From: Acidobacteriota bacterium
GTDB taxonomy: Bacteria; Acidobacteriota; UBA4820; DSQY01
Assembly: GCA_022759065.1 (NCBI GenBank)
Contig: JAEMPZ010000192.1
Span: forward strand, 1 to 12,266
Reading direction: 5' to 3'
DNA length: 12,266 bases
Part shown: piece by piece, positions 6,791 through 12,266 of the stretch
Layout: each line of letters opens with the position of its first letter
Position numbering within the stretch: the stretch's first letter is position 1
The notes under the pieces: model-generated
What the model was told of the DNA's origin: nothing
Databases searched by the model: none
What the model saw: the letters and a program-made list of their open reading frames with translations, nothing else
Made by a program: the position numbers and the translations under genes

Positions 6791-7371
6791 GGCTTCTTCT
6801 CCATCGCCTGGAACGCGTCCGGGTTTTGCATGTAAACGATGGACTGGAATTTGGCTGTGATGGTCGCGCTGCCCTTGGTTTGACTGCTCCCCTTGATGTC
6901 GAGGTCGGCCACGTTGACTATGCGCCTCATGTGGGCAAGCTTGTCAAAAAACATGGCAAGGTCGTGATAGCCGCCGGCCACCTCAACCGTGTAAGGCTGT
7001 TGTGAATACAGATCCCCCTTCGTCACGTTGGCTGGAGAGATCGCCTTGATGTCCAGGTTCTGATCCCTGGCGAAGCTCTGGAAAACCCTCAGCAGCTTGC
7101 CGGTCTCCGGCTCGGGGGGGATTATTGTTTTCACAACATCAAGCTCGCGAATGATGAGGTCAATCTGGCGCTGAAGCTCATCCGCGCGCCGCTGAGCCTC
7201 TTTGCCCTGCCTTATTTGAGCTTCAAGATCCTGGCTCTGCTTTGTAAGTGATGCCAGCGTCTGGCGCTGCCCGGATATGACTCCATACCAGGCTGCCACC
7301 AAAAGCACCACTCCCAGAGCAAGGGTGGCCAGGTACTGGCCCCAGCGTGGAAGCTTAGCGAACTGCTCCAT
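6787..7371 (-). CDS. pilO: Type IV pilus inner-membrane assembly protein PilO
   Basis: A 194-residue bitopic protein: a short cytoplasmic N-terminus, one membrane helix (about 10-32), a periplasmic coiled coil (about 35-80, rich in Gln/Glu/Lys/Arg), then a ferredoxin-like C-terminal domain introduced by IIPPEPETGKLLRVFQSFA. The YTVEVAGGYHDLAMFFDKLA segment is strongly conserved in PilO. PilO dimerises with PilN to form the periplasmic part of the alignment complex. An excellent SD (AAGGAGGG) precedes the ATG by 4-5 nt, and the gene begins 15 nt after the pilN stop. The last codons overlap the pilP start as ATGA. Confidence 0.94.
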   Translation of the reverse strand: MEQFAKLPRWGQYLATLALGVVLLVAAWYGVISGQRQTLASLTKQSQDLEAQIRQGKEAQRRADELQRQIDLIIRELDVVKTIIPPEPETGKLLRVFQSFARDQNLDIKAISPANVTKGDLYSQQPYTVEVAGGYHDLAMFFDKLAHMRRIVNVADLDIKGSSQTKGSATITAKFQSIVYMQNPDAFQAMEKKP

Positions 7372-7386
7372 GGCTCCCTCCTTACC

Positions 7387-8061
7387 CTATATTCCGGCGC
7401 TCGCCGGCGCCTTTGGCTTTGGCTGTGGTTGCGGGGCAGCCGGGGCCGCCTTTTGAACTTCCCCGGGGTGCGTCCCGGCCACCTGGTATGAGAAGGTCAT
7501 TGTGAAGCTATAGACCTCCGTCGGGCCAGAGGCCTGCCTTATATTGCCCATCTGCGGCCCCACGAAATCGGGAATGGCAACCACGTTGTCGTAGTAGGTC
7601 GAAATCGTCTTGATGCTTCGGGCCATCCCGTCCACTTTGATCTGGCCCGCGCCGCTCTGGGTCACGGAGGTGTACCAGGCGCCGTCAGGCAGCACCTCGA
7701 CAAGGCGGTTCATCAAGCGGACCGGCAGGCTCTGCTGTTCCTTGAGCTGCCTTATCTGATCAAGCTTCTGGGTGAATTCCGCCTTTTTCTTTTCGAGCTG
7801 ATCCACCTTCTGGCGGGCGTTCTCGTACTTCTTCAATTCAACCCGCTGCGCCGCGATGGTGTTCTCCATTTGGGTGTTGCGGATATAGTAGTAAGTCATG
7901 GTTAAGAGGGCCACCGCCACAAACAAAAGGAGTATCACCCCCAAGAGCACGTAAGGCGGGGCGCCTTCAGCCGCCTTTGGCGCTCCAACCGCCTGGGGCG
8001 TGAAAGTGCCTGGCTTTCCCTTCTTAACCCGCTCCTCGCCGAGCAAGTTGATGCGGATCAT
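7387..8061 (-). CDS. pilN: Type IV pilus inner-membrane assembly protein PilN
   Basis: A 224-residue protein beginning MIRINLLGEER; the INLL peptide is the conserved cytoplasmic tail that docks in PilM. A membrane helix spans about 37-60, a Lys/Glu/Gln-rich coiled coil about 62-115, and the periplasmic domain contains LMNRLVEVLPDGAWYTSVTQ, characteristic of PilN. The C-terminus is a roughly 25-residue Pro/Ala/Lys-rich tail (APQPQPKPKAPA) beyond the folded domain. The cytoplasmic segment between the INLL motif and the membrane is somewhat long and basic. The ATG at 8061 directly follows the pilM TAA with no gap. Confidence 0.95.
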   Translation of the reverse strand: MIRINLLGEERVKKGKPGTFTPQAVGAPKAAEGAPPYVLLGVILLLFVAVALLTMTYYYIRNTQMENTIAAQRVELKKYENARQKVDQLEKKKAEFTQKLDQIRQLKEQQSLPVRLMNRLVEVLPDGAWYTSVTQSGAGQIKVDGMARSIKTISTYYDNVVAIPDFVGPQMGNIRQASGPTEVYSFTMTFSYQVAGTHPGEVQKAAPAAPQPQPKPKAPASAGI

Positions 8062-9120
8062 TTATTCCCCCATCTTCCGAAGGGCCAGGCCCACTGCTAC
8101 GGCAAAACTCGGGGCCAGGCGGTTAATGGTGTCGACCGGGAACTCCCGCTCCGAAATTGTGATGTTCTGGAATGGGTTCATGATTTCCACGGGAATGCCA
8201 AAAAATTGGGAAAGGTACCGGTCGAGGTTAGGAACCTTCGTCCCTCCGCCAGAGAGAACAACCTTGTGGATCGTGTTTTCTCCCGTCGTCACTCGGAAAA
8301 AGTCGAGGGTCTTCTTAAGCTCCGCGCCAAACTCCTCGGTCACGGCGTTTAAGATCGGGACGGCCTGCTCCAGGCGCACTCCCTCGGAGGCCTCGCCCTT
8401 CTTTGCCGCTTCGGCCTGCTCGAAGGTGAGATTCATTTCGCGCTGAAGCGTGTCGGTGTAATTGTTGCCACCGGCCTGGATGTCGCGCCAGAAGAGCGGC
8501 GTTGTCCCCTTCATCACGCTGAGGTTAGTCGTGCTGGCGCCAATGTTGACAAGGACCGTCACCTCGTTTCCATTGATCGGGTAGTTCGTCTCATAGGCGT
8601 TTTGAACGCAGAAGGAGTCAATGTCTATGGCGGCGGAGTTGAGCCCTGCCTGGCCGAGGATAGAAGAATACTCCCCGATGAGGTCGCGCTTGGCGGCCAC
8701 CAGGAGCACGTTGAGGTTTCCAGTGGCCGGGTCGCTGTCCAGTACCTGATGGTCGATCTTGACCTCTTCCAGGTCGAACGGGATGTACTGGCCCGCCTCC
8801 CACTGGATGGCCTCCGAAAGCTCCGCTTCACTCATCGCGGTCATTGTAATCCGCTTGGTGATAACGGAGTTTCCGTCTACCGAGGTGGCGGCGTTGTAGT
8901 TTTTCACCCCTCCGTCCCTGACGAGCTTTTGAATGGCGGCTATGACGGCGCCAGAATCCATCACCGTGCCGCCAACCACAGCTTCAGGGGGAAGCGGCTC
9001 CAAACCGAAGGCCTCCAGCTTGTAGCCCTTGCCTTTGCCCAGATCCTTGAGCTCCACCATCTTGACGGCGGAAGACCCAATATCCAGCCCCAACAGGTTC
9101 TTGCTTTTTGAGAAGAACAC
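8062..9120 (-). CDS. pilM: Type IV pilus assembly ATPase-like protein PilM
   Basis: A 352-residue, FtsA/actin-like cytoplasmic protein that binds ATP and the PilN N-terminus, tying the pilus alignment complex to the cytoplasm. Visible actin-fold motifs are phosphate-1 (LLGLDIGSSAVKMVEL, residues 9-24), phosphate-2 (VNIGASTTNLSVMKG) and the adenosine loop (VVLSGGGTKVPNL). EAIQWEAGQYIPFDLEEV is a PilM hallmark. The length is typical. The start is GTG at 9120, with AAGGGGAG about 6 nt upstream. It is the first gene of the nine-gene run, with a promoter about 60 bp upstream. Confidence 0.96.
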   Translation of the reverse strand: MFFSKSKNLLGLDIGSSAVKMVELKDLGKGKGYKLEAFGLEPLPPEAVVGGTVMDSGAVIAAIQKLVRDGGVKNYNAATSVDGNSVITKRITMTAMSEAELSEAIQWEAGQYIPFDLEEVKIDHQVLDSDPATGNLNVLLVAAKRDLIGEYSSILGQAGLNSAAIDIDSFCVQNAYETNYPINGNEVTVLVNIGASTTNLSVMKGTTPLFWRDIQAGGNNYTDTLQREMNLTFEQAEAAKKGEASEGVRLEQAVPILNAVTEEFGAELKKTLDFFRVTTGENTIHKVVLSGGGTKVPNLDRYLSQFFGIPVEIMNPFQNITISEREFPVDTINRLAPSFAVAVGLALRKMGE

Positions 9121-9176
9121 CGTAGGCTCCCCTTCCTAAGGCGTCTAAGCGCCCCCGAAAACTAATCCACTACTTT

Positions 9177-9205
9177 AAGATATCGCTCTTAAAGCCAAAT
9201 GTCAA
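9177..9205 (-). promoter_or_regulatory. Sigma70-type promoter for the pilM operon
   Basis: On the minus strand, a perfect -35 hexamer TTGACA (9205-9200) is followed after exactly 17 nt by TATCTT (9182-9177), which keeps 4 of 6 -10 consensus bases. Transcription would start near 9170, giving a leader of about 50 nt before the GTG of pilM. Position, orientation and spacing all fit; no other promoter this good is seen in the window. The flank between the -10 and the gene is AT-richer than its surroundings. Confidence 0.7.
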
Positions 9206-9389
9206 GTGCGAAAAGAACCTGCCCCTCTTCACCTTGCCCTCCTCGTTACTCAACGCGCCCAAGCAAAAAAACTGAAACACCCGCCGGCAAAGCGTTTGCG
9301 CCATCGGAACCGGTTCTAGCGGAGCCGCTTTCGTCGCCGGCGCCCGACCCTCTGCCGATAGTGTACTCCACTTCCAGGGAGGCTTGTCA
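9206..9389. other. Intergenic stretch upstream of dnaB, no gene seen
   Basis: This stretch between the pil promoter and the dnaB leader holds no convincing gene: the open frames here are Pro/Ser-rich and lack family motifs. A 5-bp stem GCAAA/TTTGC surrounds a GCG loop near 9290. I could not pick out a convincing forward promoter for dnaB; GATAGT near 9357 resembles a -10 box but has no fitting -35. Confidence 0.5.
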
Positions 9390-9457
9390 ATGCCCCCCCC
9401 GAGGTGGTACCTTTGTCACCTCGCCGCAAAGGACGGCGACACCCCTGGAGGCCCTTT
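9376..9457 (+). promoter_or_regulatory. dnaB leader with decoy SD-ATG, C8 tract and two hairpins
   Basis: AGGGAGG (9376-9382) precedes an ATG at 9390 with ideal spacing, but that ATG is out of frame with dnaB. A run of eight C residues (9393-9400) follows immediately; one added C would place the ATG in frame with dnaB. Next come GAGGTG/CACCTC (9401-9406 with 9417-9422) and TCGCCG/CGGCGA (9421-9426 with 9434-9439), two 6-bp inverted repeats whose arms share two bases, so they could form alternative hairpins. The second SD, GGAGG (9447-9451), serves the TTG at 9458. Any regulatory role is inference. Confidence 0.4.
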
Positions 9458-10864
9458 TTGGCGCAACAAGTCCCTCATCAGGATTTGCAATCTTCGACGA
9501 GGCGCATTGACGACCTTCTCGCCAAAGAGGGGTTGCCCGCCAACCTTGACGCGGAGCGCGGCCTTCTGGGCGCGATCCTCCTCAACAACGCCCTGTTTGA
9601 CGAAGTTGCTCCGGTTCTCAAGGAGGATGACTTCGCCCTGCCCGCCCATCTGAGAATGTTCCGCGCGCTGAGCGAGCTTCGCCAGAAACAACAGGCGATG
9701 GATCTCGTGACCGTCACCGAGGCGCTCAAGCAGAAGGGGGAACTGGAAGCCGTTGGCGGAGCTGGCAAGCTCGCCGAGCTGATAGAAGGAGTGCCCATGC
9801 TCGATTCGGCTGAACACTACAGCCGAATCATCAGGGACAAGGCGATCCTAAGGCGCCTAATCCAGCAGGCGTCCTCGATCATATCAAGCGCCTACACATC
9901 TTCCGAGGATGCCGAGAGCATCCTCGCCCAGGCTGAACAGGCTATTCTCGACGTTGGAGAGAGGATGGTAACGCACAGCCTGGTGAGCCTGAAGGAATTC
10001 GCCCCCCAGGCGATGGAAACCCTCTTGGCGCTCAGCAAGCGCGACGAACACGTAACTGGCGTTTCCACCGGGTTCGACCAGTTGGACAACCTCACATCGG
10101 GATTCCAAAAATCTGACCTCATCATCGTCGCCGCGCGCCCTTCGGTCGGCAAAACGGCTTTCGCCCTCAGCCTTGCGCTTAACGCCGCGCGTGGCGGCCA
10201 CGCCGTTGCTCTTTTCAGCCTTGAGATGAGCGCCGAGCAGCTCTTCTTCAGGCTCTTGAGCATGGACAGCCACGTTGAACTGCGCAAAATCCGGACCGGC
10301 AAAATTCCCAAAGACCGGCAGGCCGAAGTCTCCAAGTCGCTTGTCCGCCTCGAACGCCTTCCTATATATATAGATGACAGCCCGCTTTTGAACGTCCTGG
10401 AGATGGGGGCCAAGCTCAGGCGCCTGAAGGCCTCAAAGAAGATGGACATGGTCATCGTGGACTATTTACAGCTCATGCGCGGCGCCGGCAAGTCCGAGAA
10501 CAGGAACCAGGAAGTTTCCGCCATCTCCCGAGGATTGAAAGCTCTGGCGAAAGACCTGAAGGTGCCTCTCATCGCGCTATCGCAGCTATCGCGCGCCCCG
10601 GAAAAGCGGGGGGAGGGAAAGGAGCCCATCCTCTCCGACCTCAGGGATTCGGGTTCCATCGAACAGGACGCCGACCTCGTCATGTTCCTCCACCGCAGCA
10701 CGAACCCCAGGGCGGAAGAGTCCGAGTCGAGAGGCCGCGCGAAGCTGATAGTGGCCAAACAGCGCAACGGCCCAACCGACACCGTCACCCTCACGTTCCT
10801 CGAAGAAGAGGTCCAGTTCGTCAACTACGCGCCAGGCTTCGGCGAGGGAGACGCCGATGGCTGA
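9458..10864 (+). CDS. dnaB: Replicative DNA helicase DnaB
   Basis: A 468-residue hexameric helicase that unwinds DNA at the replication fork. The N-terminal DnaB domain starts near LPANLDAERGLLGAILLNN; the RecA-like C-terminal domain has Walker A ARPSVGKTAFAL (Lys232), Walker B VIVDYLQLM (Asp335), the PLIALSQLSRAPEKR segment with the LSDLRDSGSIEQDADLVMFLHR signature, and a C-terminal AKQRNGPTDTVTLTF strand. No intein interrupts these motifs. I placed the start at TTG 9458, preceded by GGAGG with 6 nt spacing; the protein then begins MAQQ, and Lys232 sits close to Lys236 of E. coli DnaB. A longer frame from GTG 9404 adds a basic, non-DnaB-like 18 residues and lacks an SD. The end overlaps alr by 8 nt. 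Confidence 0.95.
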   Translation: MAQQVPHQDLQSSTRRIDDLLAKEGLPANLDAERGLLGAILLNNALFDEVAPVLKEDDFALPAHLRMFRALSELRQKQQAMDLVTVTEALKQKGELEAVGGAGKLAELIEGVPMLDSAEHYSRIIRDKAILRRLIQQASSIISSAYTSSEDAESILAQAEQAILDVGERMVTHSLVSLKEFAPQAMETLLALSKRDEHVTGVSTGFDQLDNLTSGFQKSDLIIVAARPSVGKTAFALSLALNAARGGHAVALFSLEMSAEQLFFRLLSMDSHVELRKIRTGKIPKDRQAEVSKSLVRLERLPIYIDDSPLLNVLEMGAKLRRLKASKKMDMVIVDYLQLMRGAGKSENRNQEVSAISRGLKALAKDLKVPLIALSQLSRAPEKRGEGKEPILSDLRDSGSIEQDADLVMFLHRSTNPRAEESESRGRAKLIVAKQRNGPTDTVTLTFLEEEVQFVNYAPGFGEGDADG

Positions 10865-12005
10865 ATTACAGCCGCGGCATCGTCCCACCGTCCTTGAAAT
10901 AGACCTGGACGCGATCCGCCGAAACGCCGAGAGGCTCAAGCGCCACGCGCGGGGCGCGGCGCTTCTCGCCGTCGTCAAGGCCGACGCTTACGGCCACGGA
11001 GCTGTCCAAGTAGCATCCTTATTGGAACGCTCTTCGCTCGCCGAGTGGTTCGGCGTCGCGCTTCTTGAAGAAGCCGCCGTTTTGAGAGAGGCGGGGATTC
11101 AGAAGCCGATCCTCATGCTCGGCCCGCTTCACCAAACGCAGGCGAAGGCGGCGCTGGAACGTGGGCTCACGCCGGCGATATACAACCTTGAAATCCTCAA
11201 GGCCATCGCGGAAGCTTCAGCTGGACAGCCCTGCGCGATTCATCTGAAGATTGACAGCGGCATGGGAAGGCTCGGCTTCCGGCCCGACGAGCTTCCGGCG
11301 GCGCTCGAAACATTGGCCTCCTTTCCCTGGCTGACCGTTGAAGGCTTCTTCTCGAACCTCGCCAGCGCCGACGATCCGGATTCGCCACAAACGGCCTCGC
11401 AGATAGCCACGTTTAAAGAGATGCTTTCCCTAGTCCGCGCGCGCGGCCACGATCCAAAGTGGGTTGACCTCGCCAACTCGGCTGGCCTGCTTGCCCATCC
11501 CGAAAGCCGGTTCAAAATGGTCCGCCCCGGCCTTGCGCTTTACGGCCTTAGGCCGTCAAGCAAGCTTCCGGACATCGGCCTTGAACAGGCGGCCGCTTTT
11601 CGGACGGTCGTGATTCAAGTGAAGGATCTGCCCAAGGGAACGCCCGTGGGCTACAGCGCGACATACGTCACGCCAAAGCCCCAGCGCATCGGCATTCTTC
11701 CCATCGGCTACGCCGACGGCCTTCCCAGGTGCGCCGGAAACGAACGCGGCTACGTCCTTGTCCGAGGCAAGAGGTGCGCGCTTCTCGGGCGGGTAAGCAT
11801 GGACCTGTGCGCCATTGACCTCGAACCCGCCGGCCACGTGACCGAAGGCGAGCCCGTTACGCTCTGGGGAAAAGAGGGCGAAGAAAGCCTGACGCCACAA
11901 GACTGGGCCAACTGGGCCGGGACCATTCCCTACGAAATCACAACCCACCTCAACCCCCGCGTCGCCAGACGCTACCGCCTAGACGGAAAGTGGAAGCAAA
12001 GCTAA
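10857..12005 (+). CDS. alr: Alanine racemase
   Basis: A 382-residue PLP enzyme that interconverts L- and D-alanine for peptidoglycan synthesis. The PLP-binding Lys41 is in AVVKADAYGHGA; IDSGMGRLG (132-140) and RPGLALYG (223-230) line the cofactor barrel; the second catalytic base Tyr266 is in PVGYSATY; and the C-terminal beta domain has GRVSMD and IPYEITTHLNPRV. The length is normal. Oddities are FSNLASAD (Asn167), where family members such as the Geobacillus enzyme have THFATAD, and VDLANSAG (Asp204), where His is usual. Each replacement could arise from one first-position base change. Both catalytic residues are intact, so activity is likely. The ATG at 10857 overlaps the dnaB end by 8 nt, with GGGAG upstream, so translation is probably coupled. 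Confidence 0.95.
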   Translation: MAELQPRHRPTVLEIDLDAIRRNAERLKRHARGAALLAVVKADAYGHGAVQVASLLERSSLAEWFGVALLEEAAVLREAGIQKPILMLGPLHQTQAKAALERGLTPAIYNLEILKAIAEASAGQPCAIHLKIDSGMGRLGFRPDELPAALETLASFPWLTVEGFFSNLASADDPDSPQTASQIATFKEMLSLVRARGHDPKWVDLANSAGLLAHPESRFKMVRPGLALYGLRPSSKLPDIGLEQAAAFRTVVIQVKDLPKGTPVGYSATYVTPKPQRIGILPIGYADGLPRCAGNERGYVLVRGKRCALLGRVSMDLCAIDLEPAGHVTEGEPVTLWGKEGEESLTPQDWANWAGTIPYEITTHLNPRVARRYRLDGKWKQS

Positions 12006-12008
12006 ATT

Positions 12009-12064
12009 CACCACGAAGGTCACAGAGGAAGAACAAGCCGATTAACCGCGGATGAACACGGATG
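12009..12064. repeat. Segment resembling a dispersed intergenic repeat
   Basis: Just after alr are two phrases, CACCACGAAGGTCACAGAGG (12009-12028) and TTAACCGCGGATGAACACGG followed by ATG (12042-12064). From memory, near-identical phrases recur between genes in many unrelated environmental bacterial genomes. Only one copy of each is in this window, so repetition cannot be shown here. No ORF spans it. Confidence 0.4.
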
Positions 12065-12072
12065 GGCAAGTA

Positions 12073-12205
12073 AGGCGTCAGGGGTTAGGAGTCAGGAGTA
12101 AGACGTTAGACGTAAGACGTTAGACGGCAGTCGGCAGACGGCGGACGGCAGTCGGCAGACGGCGGACGGCAGTCGGCAGACGGCGGACGGCAGACGGCAG
12201 ACGGC
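12073..12205 (+). repeat. Heptanucleotide tandem array, 19 units in three subfamilies
   Basis: The stretch divides into 19 consecutive 7-nt units without a break in phase. Units 1-4 are AGGCGTC, AGGGGTT, AGGAGTC, AGGAGTA; units 5-7 are AGACGTT, AGACGTA, AGACGTT; units 8-19 are variants of AGACGGC (AGTCGGC, GGACGGC). Inside the last block a 21-nt super-unit, AGTCGGC-AGACGGC-GGACGGC, occurs three times exactly (12129-12149, 12150-12170, 12171-12191). The units resemble the short tandemly repeated repetitive heptamers known from cyanobacteria. There are no spacers, so it is not a CRISPR. No coding frame is supported. Confidence 0.9.
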
Positions 12206-12266
12206 AGCGCGAGTTGATGCGCGGTCGTCGTTCGCCGTTGGGCCGTTGCGTTTGCATGAGCAAGCA
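12206..12266. other. Non-coding window end after the heptad array
   Basis: This remaining tail is GC-rich with a short CGCG/CGCG pairing possibility near 12208-12223 but no T-run, gene start or recognisable motif. Confidence 0.4.

Noticed and set aside
9199..9510. Plus-strand open frame of 103 codons before dnaB
   Set aside because: Pro/Ser-rich composition without motifs, overlaps the pil promoter and the dnaB start, and lacks an SD.
9390..9653. Small gene starting from the ATG with a strong SD upstream of dnaB
   Set aside because: The 87-residue product overlaps dnaB out of frame and does not look like a folded protein; kept only as a note on the dnaB start.
10130..10700. Intein in dnaB
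   Set aside because: Walker A, Walker B and the downstream motifs are continuous and the protein has normal length.
12073..12205. CRISPR array
   Set aside because: The repeat unit is 7 nt, contiguous and without unique spacers, and no cas genes are nearby.

Overview
The window is GC-rich and dense with genes. It looks chromosomal and comes from a diderm (Gram-negative-type) bacterium: it encodes an outer-membrane secretin, the PilM/N/O/P inner-membrane alignment complex, a lipoprotein and a CusB-type efflux adaptor. The gene set does not fix the lineage. Type IV pilus genes combined with a roadblock/LC7 protein and long Ala/Pro-rich linkers would suit a deltaproteobacterium-like, Acidobacteria-like or uncultured candidate-phylum genome; that is inference.

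Layout. (1) Positions 1-992, plus strand: the 3' end of a heavy-metal RND efflux adaptor, then a roughly 200-bp gap that holds an antisense remnant of a SpoIIE/RsbU-type phosphatase, then a universal stress protein. (2) Positions 9120 down to 1063, minus strand: a compact nine-gene run, pilM-pilN-pilO-pilP-pilQ, an unrecognised lipoprotein, a TPR protein with an acidic linker, a roadblock/LC7 protein and efp. Gaps are 0-20 nt and several genes overlap, so this is probably one operon. It is served by a good sigma70-type promoter at 9177-9205. (3) Positions 9121-9457: a divergent intergenic region with that pil promoter, two small hairpins and a C8 tract just before dnaB. (4) Positions 9458-12005, plus strand: dnaB and alr, overlapping by 8 nt. 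(5) Positions 12006-12266: non-coding and repeat-rich, with a dispersed-repeat-like segment followed by a 19-unit heptanucleotide array.

How the genes fit together. PilM binds the PilN N-terminus in the cytoplasm, PilN/PilO form the periplasmic coiled-coil ring, PilP links that ring to PilQ, and PilQ is the outer-membrane pore. The lipoprotein right after pilQ is a candidate pilotin or secretin accessory factor. The TPR and roadblock proteins are candidate pilus localisation or polarity factors. EF-P as last gene may matter because most of the pilus proteins upstream of it contain PP or PPP motifs. No pilin, PilB/PilT ATPase or PilC is in the window.

The observations most worth a second look are: the lipoprotein-TPR-roadblock-efp extension of the pil operon; the dnaB start, where an ideal SD+ATG is one base out of frame across a C8 tract; the phosphatase remnant; loss of two usually conserved histidines in Alr; and the heptad array.
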